Assembly: GCA_019695295.1 (NCBI GenBank) | Contig: JAIBAH010000028.1 | Span: 1 to 42,361, forward strand | DNA: 42,361 bases | Origin: Bacteroidia bacterium | GTDB taxonomy: Bacteria > Bacteroidota > Bacteroidia > J057 | Reading direction: 5' to 3' | Part shown: positions 9,920 to 17,091 of the stretch, in pieces | Layout: every line of letters begins with the position of its first letter | Position numbering within the stretch: the stretch's first letter is position 1 | Position numbers and translations under genes: made by a program | The notes under the pieces: model-generated | Told to the model about the DNA's origin: nothing | The model's database searches: none | The model's input: only the letters and a program-made list of their open reading frames with translations

Positions 9920-10594
9920 TCATAATTTGATATTAACAGGCAGTTTTCCGAATGTATGAATTCCTGTAGCGGGAAAAGCCATCAATTCTCTTTCGGCGGT
10001 TTCTTCTTCCAGATACACAGGCATTACATGAACCGGACAATACACAAATTTATTGAAAGACTCGTAGGTATCACCGATATAATAGGGTGGTTCTGTGTCC
10101 CTGAGTAAAGTCCCTTCCACCCGGAACAATTCGTCGTCTTTGTTTTTTTTCATAAATTTCCCTACGAGACTGCCAATTTGTCTTACAACTTCTGCGGCAG
10201 CTCCATAAGTAGGATTTGCGAAGCTCAGCACCTTTGAAATGGCTTTGATTTCTGTAGAGTTCATGAAGTTACTCAGGTTTTCCCCTGCGGTTCTTACGTC
10301 TTCATCACTTTCCATGAATAAAATACTGTAGGTTACAAACTTTCCGGGATTCTGAGGCCCGTAGATTACCCTTCCAACGCCCCCAAAATTTACCCGGGTG
10401 CATTTTTTGATATTGGGAAAGTAAAAATTGTTGAGATGAAGCGTGGAAGAACCGTCTTTAATAGTGGATTCGCTTACCGCAATGGAAATAATATAAGGCT
10501 CACTCATTCCGCCCAGAAAATCTCCACTTTTTTTTAACTCAAAGTAAGGAATTGTAATTGCAATCTCATCGGTTTTTTTTTGAAATTCTCTCAT
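9920..10594 (-). CDS. Protein of unknown function, 224 aa
   Basis: I do not recognise this family. It is a soluble 224-residue protein with no signal peptide. The N-terminal half looks beta-rich (EIAITIPYFELKKSG, EPYIISIAVSESTI, FVTYSILFMES). A more helical middle follows (SSTEIKAISKVLSF-like region, then VVRQIGSLVGKFMKKNKDDE), and the end is beta-rich (RVEGTLLRDTEPPYYIGDTY, FVYCPVHVMPVYLEEE). It starts two bases after the stop of the membrane-anchored gene upstream, so the two are translated together. That suggests a membrane protein with a cytosolic partner, but this is inference from order only. A 7-bp hairpin (9900-9906 with 9915-9921) overlaps its end. Confidence 0.7.
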   Translation of the reverse strand: MREFQKKTDEIAITIPYFELKKSGDFLGGMSEPYIISIAVSESTIKDGSSTLHLNNFYFPNIKKCTRVNFGGVGRVIYGPQNPGKFVTYSILFMESDEDVRTAGENLSNFMNSTEIKAISKVLSFANPTYGAAAEVVRQIGSLVGKFMKKNKDDELFRVEGTLLRDTEPPYYIGDTYESFNKFVYCPVHVMPVYLEEETAERELMAFPATGIHTFGKLPVNIKL

Positions 10595-10596
10595 GG

Positions 10597-11305
10597 TTAT
10601 TTATAACTTTTAAGGATGTAATAAAAATCAGGTAAATAGTTTTCAAATTCTTCTTTTTGTCCTGTAGTAAGGGTAAATGCAAGCAGATATTTTTCATTAT
10701 GGTCAATATAGCCATAAGCCACGTATTTTTCTTTGATAAAACTTTCAAAAACGGGTCTTTTTCCCCATAAATATTCACCTGTCAGGGCTTCTCTTCCATT
10801 TTGAGTTTTAATGGTTCTTCTTTTGTTCAGCATTTTAGACTCCTGTACCAGAAAAATCGTTTTTTCAATGGCCATCAGTGCTGAGTCTTTGGTACTAAAT
10901 CCCGGGTTCTTACGATTTACATAATATACCTGAATGTATGGGTCTTTGAGAGCCGCCCTTTTTCCCTTGGCAACAAAAGTAGCAATGTGGCCACTGTTTT
11001 CATCATCTGCCTGAATTTGGCCGCCCCACGGAAGAGAATCTCTGCCAAGGGCTTCAAGGTGTGTGGGGCTGGTAAGGCTTAAATTTGTTTGATATACCTT
11101 ATAGTTTTTACTGACTCCTTTCGAAAAATCAGCCGGGCCTGTATCTCCACCTTTATGGGTGGAAAGCGTTCTGGAGGCAAAGAAAATGCCCGCCCCGGCT
11201 AAGAGGAGTATAAAAATGAAAGGAATTAGCTTATTAATTTTACTGGAATCAGAAATAGAATAATTAAATATATAGTAAGTTTTTATTAGGGATGATAATT
11301 TTCAT
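10597..11305 (-). CDS. Membrane-anchored protein of unknown function; start codon lost by a one-base frameshift
   Basis: The only ATG in the main frame gives 92 residues (10597-10875), but hand translation shows the frame open back to 11301 with coherent protein: a membrane segment LIPFIFILLLAGAGIFFASR, then a polar region including GRDSLPWGGQ and AALKDPYIQVYYVNRKNPGF. No ATG, GTG or TTG occurs in that 142-codon extension. An ATG at 11303-11305 in another frame reads MKIIIPNKNLLYI and stops at 11264. Removing one T from the TTT at 11266-11268 would join it to the main frame and give about 235 residues. A promoter sits directly upstream (11324-11354). So this is either a sequencing error, a decayed gene or a frameshifting site. 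It forms a tight pair with the next gene. Function is unknown. Confidence 0.6.
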
Positions 11306-11323
11306 CACTCTGTATATTGTCGC

Positions 11324-11354
11324 CAAAAGTAAAAAAAAAATCAGGATTACACAA
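11324..11354 (-). promoter_or_regulatory. Bacteroidota-type promoter for the unknown pair
   Basis: On the minus strand TTG (11352-11354), a 20-base spacer and TACTTTTG (11324-11331) match the TTG-N19/20-TAnnTTTG consensus. It points at the ATG at 11305 and supports a real gene beginning there rather than at 10875. Confidence 0.5.
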
Positions 11355-11489
11355 TTTTTATCTGAGCGTTTTAAATTATCTTGTTCAGTTCAAAATATAA
11401 AAATTACCATTCAAGATTAAGAATCGGCAATTCAACATATAAGAATGGCAATTCAGGTATTTTTTTAAAAAAGAAAAAAATCTTCCCTC

Positions 11490-11497
11490 TATCTTTG
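11490..11497 (+). promoter_or_regulatory. Orphan -7 element TATCTTTG
   Basis: A perfect TAnnTTTG on the plus strand with no plus-strand gene downstream: the next gene, MazG, is on the minus strand. There is no good TTG at the expected distance. Transcription from here would start near 11503 and enter the hairpin at 11522-11560. Confidence 0.35.
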
Positions 11498-11521
11498 TAT
11501 CAGCAGGTTAAAGAATGAGCA

Positions 11522-11560
11522 TTTCGGGGTTGACTCGCTTCGCGCTTGAGTCCCCCGAAA
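11522..11560. terminator. Strong hairpin 20 bases downstream of mazG
   Basis: TTTCGGGG (11522-11529) pairs perfectly with CCCCGAAA (11553-11560), and GACTC (11532-11536) with GAGTC (11548-11552), leaving a two-base bulge and an 11-base loop. On the plus strand it is followed by CTCTTTTATAA, on the minus strand by no T-run. It could be a terminator for either direction, a REP-like element, or the body of a small RNA made from the element at 11490. Confidence 0.5.
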
Positions 11561-11580
11561 CTCTTTTATAAAGGTACTGT

Positions 11581-11907
11581 TTACTGAAGTTTCGGATTGT
11601 TTTTATGCCTTTCTCCATCCCTTTTCGTTTTCTTTTCCAGGTTTTTGCGAAGGGCTTCTTCTAAGTCTATCCCCGTTTGATTGGCAAGGCACATCAGTAC
11701 AAAAAGCACATCCGCCATTTCATCCCCCAAATCGATGGATTTATCCGACTCCTTGAAGGATTGTTCACCGTATCTTCTTGCCATGATTCTGGCCACTTCT
11801 CCCACTTCTTCCATTAGAATTGCGGTATTAGTGAGTTCCGAGAAGTATTTCACCCCTATCGTTTGAATCCACTCGTCTATGATTTTTTGTGCTGCTGAAA
11901 TTGTCAT
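11581..11907 (-). CDS. MazG-like nucleotide pyrophosphohydrolase
   Basis: Small all-helical NTP pyrophosphohydrolase of 108 residues, expected to hydrolyse (d)NTPs to NMP and pyrophosphate as housecleaning of damaged nucleotides. The Mg-binding pattern ExxE...ExxD is present: EVGE at 34-37 and EMAD at 63-66 (IDLGDEMADVLFVLM). A basic tail KKTKRDGERHKNN follows. The length fits the single-domain MazG/RS21-C6 group, not the two-domain MazG of E. coli. It is apparently monocistronic, with the strong hairpin just beyond its stop. No phage or toxin genes are adjacent. Confidence 0.88.
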   Translation of the reverse strand: MTISAAQKIIDEWIQTIGVKYFSELTNTAILMEEVGEVARIMARRYGEQSFKESDKSIDLGDEMADVLFVLMCLANQTGIDLEEALRKNLEKKTKRDGERHKNNPKLQ

Positions 11908-12045
11908 AAATTTTTATTTAAAAACTTCACAGGCATCATTAAGGTTTAGTATAACACAATCTATGGGCTTGACGTTGGGTTTTGAGTGACTTTTTTTAAG
12001 GTAATTTAATCCAATGAAAAAGGATATTATTTTGTTGCGAAAAAA

Positions 12046-12077
12046 TTGGGAGAGGTAAGTTTTTTTAATTATATTTG
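12046..12077 (+). promoter_or_regulatory. Bacteroidota-type promoter upstream of the T9SS cargo gene
   Basis: TATATTTG at 12070-12077 matches TAnnTTTG; TTG at 12046-12048 lies 21 bases upstream, slightly longer than the usual spacer. It would give a leader of about 100 bases before the ATG at 12184. Confidence 0.4.
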
Positions 12078-12183
12078 CGGGTGAGTTCTTGTCCGGTCAG
12101 TGGAGGAGGAGAAATGTTCCGTAATTTATTAACTTTAAATATTAAAAGTACAAATGCACCTCAATAATCACCATTAATAAAAA

Positions 12184-12984
12184 ATGAAAACTAAAATTGT
12201 ATTTCTTCAGAAACTGCCATTCTTATTCTGCTTAATGATTTTATTTGCCTGCAACAGTAAAATCTACTCACAAATTATCTATACTGACATCCCTGACGCT
12301 ACTCCCAATGCAACTTTTACTTTAGATTTGAATAATGACCTTGTCGATGATTTTTCTATTTATTTCGGAGCGACTGATAAAGTGATGTGTTCGCCTTCCA
12401 ATGACAACGCCTATGCCGGGAACTTTGTGGGGGGAATGTATTTACCATGGGCAATAGCGCAATCGAATAGTATTTGTGACACCCTGTCAACGTGGTTTGA
12501 CGGCAGTAATCCCGGTACTTTGGCCATAGGTTTGGGTACCGGTTACTGGGCAGGACAAACCGATAAATATTTAGCACTTAAACTCATCGTAGGGACAAAC
12601 ACATATTATGGCTGGGTACGCTTAGATATGTCTGGAGCTTCCACCTCCTTCACTGTAAAAGATTATGCCTACGAAAGCTCCCCCAATACCTGCATTCAGG
12701 CCGGACAGACAGCTTTAAGTATAGATGAAAATACAAGCCGGAGCGGTTTTTCTGTCTATCCTAATCCTGTTATCCCTTTTGCCACGATACAGACAAAGGA
12801 CAACCTTAAGAATGCAACCCTGACTATCTGCAACTCAAATGGCCAAACCGTAAAGCAAATCCATAACCTTTCCGGACAGACATTTTCTGTGTCCCGTGAC
12901 AATCTTCCCGGCGGAGTATATTTCATTCGGATTACAGATGAAAATACATTCATCGGAGAAGAGAAATTAATCATTACCGACTGA
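12184..12984 (+). CDS. Secreted protein with T9SS type A sorting domain
   Basis: Exported protein of 266 residues. The N-terminus is a signal peptide (LPFLFCLMILFACNSKIYSQ). LFAC resembles a lipobox, but cleavage after YSQ is more likely for T9SS cargo. The middle (about 32-180) is a beta-rich domain with FTLDLNNDLVDDFSIYFG and YYGWVRLDMSG, a pattern seen in uncharacterised secreted proteins with an Asp/Asn-rich strand that may bind calcium (inference). The last about 80 residues are the type A C-terminal sorting domain: SVYPNPV, then LPGGVYFIRI and a final EEKLIITD strand. This domain directs passage through the T9SS at the outer membrane. Function of the passenger is unknown. Confidence 0.85.
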   Translation: MKTKIVFLQKLPFLFCLMILFACNSKIYSQIIYTDIPDATPNATFTLDLNNDLVDDFSIYFGATDKVMCSPSNDNAYAGNFVGGMYLPWAIAQSNSICDTLSTWFDGSNPGTLAIGLGTGYWAGQTDKYLALKLIVGTNTYYGWVRLDMSGASTSFTVKDYAYESSPNTCIQAGQTALSIDENTSRSGFSVYPNPVIPFATIQTKDNLKNATLTICNSNGQTVKQIHNLSGQTFSVSRDNLPGGVYFIRITDENTFIGEEKLIITD

Positions 12985-13070
12985 GAGTAAATTATAAATT
13001 ATAAGGGGTTAATTCCGTAAAGTGTAAGGAAACGGTTTCGTTTATTATTTTGGAAAAAGCATAAATAATA

Positions 13071-13643
13071 TTGAATATGATATTTATCGACAGTAAAAAG
13101 AAATCCGAAAAAACATTACAAATGTTGTATCCCAATGCAAAAATTGTGGATGTAACTTCAAAAGCAACAACAGAGCTAATAAAGTTAAGTCCGTTTTATC
13201 CGCATGGAGGAATACCCGTACCGTTTTCTGAAAACATCAAAGCAAAATCCGTGGAAGGAATCTGGCAAGGGTTAAAGGTTTTTGAAGCGGCTGATATTGA
13301 TATCTCTATGTTCGGAAATGACACAATGAAAAACATCAAACGCACTGTAAGACGATTTGGTAAACCCTTAGGACATAGAAAAGGCGTTCAAGGCGTAGAA
13401 TTGTTAGATTATATTCAGGCAAGAATAGAAATTTATTTGCCCTCTTATCTGTGGGTTTTAGAAAATAAAGTTCAATCTCTCCTTGAAAAATTAAAAAAAG
13501 CAAGTGAAAAAGAAGATATCGTTTTACTGGATTATGAAACCAACTGCGATGTGTTTAACCCCAGCAAACCACTTTCCCACGCCTGTTTGGTAAAAGCCTG
13601 TATAGAAGGAAATTATCCAACGAAAGAGAGGCTTGAAAATTGA
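13071..13643 (+). CDS. Uncharacterised protein, possibly NADAR-like (DUF6939-type)
   Basis: A 190-residue soluble protein. The stretch LSPFYPHGGIPVPFSEN, then SVEGIWQGLKVFE, NIKRTVRRFGKPLGHRKGVQG and LDYIQARIEIYLPSYLWVLENKV looks like a conserved core. It recalls the NADAR/YbiA arrangement (surface loop, a helix carrying W-Q, then a Gly-rich turn) and, from memory, a family called DUF6939; neither link is certain. NADAR proteins handle ADP-ribose-like substrates. The C-terminus has DYETNCDVFNPSKPLSHACLVK. A start at 13077 (MIF) is possible instead. Flanked by gaps on both sides, so probably a single-gene unit. Confidence 0.6.
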   Translation: MNMIFIDSKKKSEKTLQMLYPNAKIVDVTSKATTELIKLSPFYPHGGIPVPFSENIKAKSVEGIWQGLKVFEAADIDISMFGNDTMKNIKRTVRRFGKPLGHRKGVQGVELLDYIQARIEIYLPSYLWVLENKVQSLLEKLKKASEKEDIVLLDYETNCDVFNPSKPLSHACLVKACIEGNYPTKERLEN

Positions 13644-13731
13644 GGTACTCTTTTGTATGGCAGGGGTGTTTAATCTATATATCAATATTCCAGTTCTTTT
13701 TTGCCTGAGACTGAAAAGAATAAATGGAAAA

Positions 13732-13770
13732 AAGTTTGTAACTTTTTTTGCGTTTAAAAGTTACAAACTT
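13732..13770. repeat. 15-bp perfect inverted repeat (hairpin)
   Basis: AAGTTTGTAACTTTT (13732-13746) is the exact reverse complement of AAAAGTTACAAACTT (13756-13770), with a 9-base loop. It lies in the 288-bp gap between the NADAR-like gene and the membrane protein. It could act as a terminator in either direction or be a mobile palindrome. Confidence 0.7.
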
Positions 13771-13784
13771 ACGCTTAATTTAAT

Positions 13785-13814
13785 CCTGTAAGTTACGTTT
13801 CACAAACTTACAGG
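13785..13814. repeat. Second palindrome, 10-bp stem
   Basis: CCTGTAAGTT (13785-13794) pairs exactly with AACTTACAGG (13805-13814) around a 10-base loop. It shares the AAGTTAC/AAACTTAC wording with the first hairpin 15 bases upstream. CCTGTAAG appears again at the end of the membrane gene (near 14477), hinting at a dispersed repeat. Confidence 0.6.
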
Positions 13815-13931
13815 GACGAGAGGGAAATCTAAAGTTATTAGATTTGTGATACAGGAACGAGGGGAGCACATCATTAATGTCACTATTAGTAGCTATTCTA
13901 AACAGATAATTCAAAAACAAAAATACAAGCA

Positions 13932-14483
13932 ATGAATAAATTTTGGGTTTTGATTTTATTTCTCATCATTTCCCCAATTATAGGAGGGCTTTATGGCGGT
14001 TTACATGACCAATTTACCTATACTATTTCGCCGGAATACTATACAAAATTCAAATTTTATCAGTTTGGGCTAATGGATATGGGAAATGAGGCGATATTTC
14101 CTAATCCCCGAATAGAAGTTTTTGCGGTGGGATTTATGGCTACATGGTGGATGGGGTTGCCCATTGGCTTAATTTTAGGATTGGTTGGGTTAGTGCATTC
14201 CGAATGGAAAGATATGTTTAATGTAACGATTAAAGCAATAATCATAACCATTACAGTAGCTTTTATTACAGGACTTATTGGGCTTGGGTTTGGGTATTTT
14301 TTTCTGAGTAACCAGCCCATAACCGAATTTGAGAATTGGTATCTTCCCGAAAATTTAGTGGATTATAAAAACTTTATACGAGTAGGAAGTATGCATAATT
14401 TTAGTTACCTCGGAGGGCTAATAGGACTAATCAGTGGTATTATTTACTCAATAAAAGAGAAAAACAGACTTAAAAACCTGTAA
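13932..14483 (+). CDS. Four-helix membrane protein of unknown function
   Basis: 183-residue integral membrane protein. Four hydrophobic segments are visible: about 4-24 (FWVLILFLIISPIIGGLYGG), 65-88 (VGFMATWWMGLPIGLILGLV), 99-125 (IKAIIITITVAFITGLIGLG) and 157-173 (LGGLIGLISGIIY). Between the first two lies a conserved-looking loop with HDQFTYTISPEYYTKFKFYQF. I have the impression that similar proteins are widespread in Bacteroidota, but no function is known to me. No partner gene is evident, though the small ORF and the next gene follow on the same strand. Confidence 0.75.
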   Translation: MNKFWVLILFLIISPIIGGLYGGLHDQFTYTISPEYYTKFKFYQFGLMDMGNEAIFPNPRIEVFAVGFMATWWMGLPIGLILGLVGLVHSEWKDMFNVTIKAIIITITVAFITGLIGLGFGYFFLSNQPITEFENWYLPENLVDYKNFIRVGSMHNFSYLGGLIGLISGIIYSIKEKNRLKNL

Positions 14484-14500
14484 GGTTAAGCACAAATAGA

Positions 14501-14641
14501 ATGAAACCAATGAAAGCTACAAACAGAAATATTGCGGAAAATGCCTTTTACCCGAAATGCCAAGCCAAGGCTCAAAAAGCACTTCGTCAATATAAGCCGT
14601 TCTGCACAATTAATAAAAAGGAAAACCAAAAATGCAAATAG
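14501..14641 (+). CDS. Possible 46-aa small protein
   Basis: An ATG at 14501 opens a 46-codon frame: MKPMKATNRNIAENAFYPKC and onward, rich in Lys and with three Cys. It ends with TAG at 14639-14641, overlapping the ATG of the next gene (14632) by ten bases, which would allow coupled translation. It starts 17 bases after the membrane gene's stop. No homologue is recognised and it may be chance. Confidence 0.25.
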   Translation: MKPMKATNRNIAENAFYPKCQAKAQKALRQYKPFCTINKKENQKCK

Positions 14642-15174
14642 ACTTTACAATACTTCAGAAATTATTCATTGAGAAAATAAAAAAGGAGGAAGGTTTAATT
14701 CTGCGTGGTCATGATGTTTCGTTTCAAATAGAACCAAACTTTGAACATTATAATCTAAATGTGAGAATTAAAGTCTTTGGGGAAGAATTCAGCATTGGTT
14801 ATCCTAAAGAAAATACAACAGAAGAAGATTTAATAAAAGACTTTTATTCCCGTCTTCATGATTATAATACTGATGATGCAAAATATCATATAATCAGATT
14901 GAAAATACAAGAGTTAGAAAAAAGATACCGTGAAAAAATCAGGTCTTTAAGGGAAAATATTTTGAGCCGGAAAAAAGAAATATCACCCGAAGATATCTTT
15001 GTTAATATTAGTGATTTAGCACCGAATGAAGAAGACGAAAGAGGTTTTCCAAAGTTTGAAATTTTTGTAGTGATAAAGGGAAAACAAGTGGTAACCAGGG
15101 AAATTGGATTTTACGAATACAATCACAAATTAGTGGAAGATCTTGAAAATGAAATAATGAAAACCGAAAACTGA
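14632..15174 (+). CDS. Protein of unknown function, 180 aa
   Basis: Soluble, highly charged protein of 180 residues that I do not recognise. The first half looks like a small alpha/beta domain (MQIDFTILQKLFIEKIKKEE, then NLNVRIKVFGEEFSIGYPKE). A probable coiled coil at about 95-120 follows (LKIQELEKRYREKIRSLREN), and the end is beta-rich (PKFEIFVVIKGKQVVTREIG). It has no signal or membrane segment. Base use is more AT-rich than in the neighbouring housekeeping genes, in keeping with an accessory region. It lies downstream of the membrane protein and may be cotranscribed with it. Confidence 0.65.
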   Translation: MQIDFTILQKLFIEKIKKEEGLILRGHDVSFQIEPNFEHYNLNVRIKVFGEEFSIGYPKENTTEEDLIKDFYSRLHDYNTDDAKYHIIRLKIQELEKRYREKIRSLRENILSRKKEISPEDIFVNISDLAPNEEDERGFPKFEIFVVIKGKQVVTREIGFYEYNHKLVEDLENEIMKTEN

Positions 15175-15313
15175 GCAGACCCTCCGTTTCAGAAAGTATT
15201 CAGACCAAAATTACTTTCCAAAGAGTAGAAAATGAGCCTCATGACTTCAATCAAAATCCTCCTTATTTCACCCCTCCTCAATTTATAATAAGAACAATTA
15301 CAATAGAATTTCG

Positions 15314-15321
15314 TAATTTTG
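15314..15321 (+). promoter_or_regulatory. -7 element deciding the start of the radical SAM gene
   Basis: TAATTTTG fits TAnnTTTG. Transcription would begin near 15327, downstream of the first possible start at 15319, so the ATG at 15343 is the usable start. No clear TTG at -33. Confidence 0.4.
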
Positions 15322-15342
15322 CAAAAAAGTTGTAATTTACGC

Positions 15343-16365
15343 ATGTATTCATTCCGGAAGTTAATTTTATTATTACGCACGCTTACCTTCAGAAAAGTCT
15401 GGAATTTTATAAAACTGTATCTGTCCTTTTTTTATTCCCGATACAGAAAAAGTTCCGTTCATCTTGGAAATCCGATGAAAGTGGGGATTGAGCCTACTAC
15501 TTATTGCAATCTCCGGTGTCCGGAATGTCCGAGCGGGCTCAGGGCGTTTACGCGTCCTACGGGAATGCTGAAGCCTGAAAATTTCGAAAAAATGGTGGAT
15601 CAGCTGAAGGATGATTTGATTTATCTGCTGATGTATTTTCAGGGAGAGCCTTATCTGAACCGTAAATTTCTGGATATGGCAAAATATGCCACCGACAATG
15701 GAATTTATGTCGCAACGAGTACAAACGGACATTATCTCACCGAAGAAGTAGCCCTCAAAACCGTTGAAAGTGGCATTACCGAAGTAATTGTTTCCATTGA
15801 TGGCACTACTCAGGATACGTATGAGTCTTACAGGGTAGGGGGGGAGCTGGAAAAAGTCGTGAATGGGGTAAAAAATCTGGTTAAAGCCCGGGCGGATAAA
15901 AAGTCTCAGACTCCCTATATTTTAATACAGTTTCTGGTCGTAAAGCCCAATGAGCACCAAATCGGGGACATTAAAAAAATGGCAAAAGAATGGGGGGCAG
16001 ATGATGTATTGCTGAAAACCGCTCAGATTTATGATTATGAAAACGGGAGTGATCTGATTCCCACTATCAGCAAGTACAGCAGGTATCGTCAGAAGCCGGA
16101 CGGAAAATGGGAGTTAAAAAATCCCCTCAATAATCAGTGCTGGAAACTATGGCACGGGGCAGAAATCACCTGGGACGGAAAAGTGCTTCCCTGTTGTTTT
16201 GACAAAGACGCTCAGTATGAAATGGGAAACCTGCTTACCGACTCCTTTGAAAAAATATGGAGAAGTAATCAGTATGATTCATTCCGTAACCGGCTGCTGA
16301 AATCCCGTAACGAAATTGATATTTGTCAGAATTGCTCTGAAGGACTGAGTGTTTTCAGTGAGTAA
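15343..16365 (+). CDS. Radical SAM/SPASM domain protein
   Basis: Iron-sulfur radical SAM enzyme of 340 residues from the chosen start. The cluster-binding CxxxCxxC motif is in EPTTYCNLRCPECPSG, followed by the radical SAM barrel (FQGEPYLN, STNGHYL and VSIDGTTQDTYESYR for SAM binding and strands). The C-terminal SPASM region has further Cys for auxiliary clusters: NQCWKLWHG, then KVLPCCFDKD and DICQNCSEG. The N-terminal about 40 residues are basic and hydrophobic (FRKLILLLRTLTFRKVW) and may attach it to the membrane. The substrate is unknown. No recognisable peptide precursor is adjacent; trxA follows after 88 bases but is probably transcribed separately. Confidence 0.88.
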   Translation: MYSFRKLILLLRTLTFRKVWNFIKLYLSFFYSRYRKSSVHLGNPMKVGIEPTTYCNLRCPECPSGLRAFTRPTGMLKPENFEKMVDQLKDDLIYLLMYFQGEPYLNRKFLDMAKYATDNGIYVATSTNGHYLTEEVALKTVESGITEVIVSIDGTTQDTYESYRVGGELEKVVNGVKNLVKARADKKSQTPYILIQFLVVKPNEHQIGDIKKMAKEWGADDVLLKTAQIYDYENGSDLIPTISKYSRYRQKPDGKWELKNPLNNQCWKLWHGAEITWDGKVLPCCFDKDAQYEMGNLLTDSFEKIWRSNQYDSFRNRLLKSRNEIDICQNCSEGLSVFSE

Positions 16366-16453
16366 AAAATCCTTCTGAGAAAAAGCTGTTTTCCGAACCT
16401 TTTTATTCAGTATTCGTTTAAAGGATTAAAGTTTTAAAATTAAAAATAATACA

Positions 16454-16786
16454 ATGGCAGGAAAAGTAGTAACATTTACAGATGATAACTTTAATGAGTT
16501 AGTATTAAAGTCCGATAAACCCGTTTTGGTTGATTTTTGGGCTGTTTGGTGTGGTCCTTGTAAAGCGATTGCTCCTTCTATCGAAGAACTATCTGATGAA
16601 CTTGATGGCAAGGCAGTTATCGGTAAACTGGATGTGGATCATAATCCTGAGATTTCCATGAAATACGGAATTATGTCTATTCCTACTTTATTGGTTTTCA
16701 AAAACGGAGAAATCGTTGATAAATTAGTGGGTTCAGCACCTAAAGCTACCATTAATTCCAAATTGGCTGCGCATTTACCTGCATAA
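16454..16786 (+). CDS. trxA: Thioredoxin
   Basis: Cytoplasmic disulfide reductase of 110 residues, the usual length. The active site is WCGPC (Cys33 and Cys36), preceded by PVLVDFWAVW and followed by the cis-proline loop at Pro77 (MSIPTLLVF). The C-terminal helix ends AAHLPA. No signal peptide, so it acts in the cytosol and keeps enzymes such as ribonucleotide reductase and peroxiredoxins reduced (family knowledge). It is apparently a single-gene unit, closed by a strong terminator 23 bases after the stop. Confidence 0.97.
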   Translation: MAGKVVTFTDDNFNELVLKSDKPVLVDFWAVWCGPCKAIAPSIEELSDELDGKAVIGKLDVDHNPEISMKYGIMSIPTLLVFKNGEIVDKLVGSAPKATINSKLAAHLPA

Positions 16787-16809
16787 TTGCGGGTATTGTT
16801 TCATATAAA

Positions 16810-16846
16810 AATCCTGTTGCCACAATCCGGCAACGGGATTTTTTGT
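16810..16846 (+). terminator. Intrinsic terminator of trxA
   Basis: AATCCTGTTGCC (16810-16821) pairs with GGCAACGGGATT (16829-16840): 12 base pairs with one G-U, a 7-base loop, followed by a run of T to 16844. Confidence 0.88.
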
Positions 16847-16890
16847 GTTTGGTAAAATCTCCCGCAAAAGGTGATAAGATTGTTTTGAGG

Positions 16891-16963
16891 GTTTCTCGCA
16901 GAGTCGCAAAGACGCTAAGCTTGGTTTGTGCTGGGGGAATAGGTTTCTCGCAGAGTCGCTAAG
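16891..16963. repeat. Two copies of a TTTCTCGCAGAGTCGC repeat
   Basis: GTTTCTCGCAGAGTCGC occurs at 16891-16907 and 16943-16959; both copies run on into AAAGACGCTAAG or TAAG. Related TTTGCGAGAAA lies inverted at 17076-17086. From memory this wording (gcgtctttgcgactctgcg) is a common dispersed intergenic repeat in Bacteroidota and other environmental genomes. Confidence 0.65.
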
Positions 16964-16993
16964 GGTGTTGAGTAAAACCTCCACCCATTTTGT

Positions 16994-17038
16994 CAAGCGG
17001 ATGCTTGAAGATAACCTGTGCAAGCGGATGCTTGCACA
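16994..17038. repeat. Two copies of the hairpin CAAGCGGATGCTTG
   Basis: CAAGCGGATGCTTG occurs exactly at 16994-17007 and 17021-17034. Each folds as CAAGC-GGAT-GCTTG. The second extends to a 9-bp stem, TGTGCAAGC (17017-17025) with GCTTGCACA (17030-17038). This fills the 305-bp gap between trxA and tsaB together with the terminator and the TTTCTCGC repeats; a further GGGCTTT/AAAGCCC pair is at 17049-17055 and 17086-17092, at the end of tsaB. No gene was seen in this gap. Confidence 0.7.
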
Positions 17039-17091
17039 AGCATAGGAGGGGCTTTGCGTGAAAAAAAAATCCCCCTTTGCGAGAAAAAGCC

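Noticed and set aside
9900-9921. 7-bp hairpin with TACCTTTG in the loop as terminator or promoter
   Set aside because: It is short, has no T-run on the needed strand, and no plus-strand gene follows the TAnnTTTG match.
14501-16365. Possible RiPP locus: small Cys-rich frame with radical SAM/SPASM enzyme
   Set aside because: An unrelated 180-aa gene and a separate promoter lie between them, the small frame has no leader-core look, and such radical SAM genes appear in Bacteroidota without precursors.
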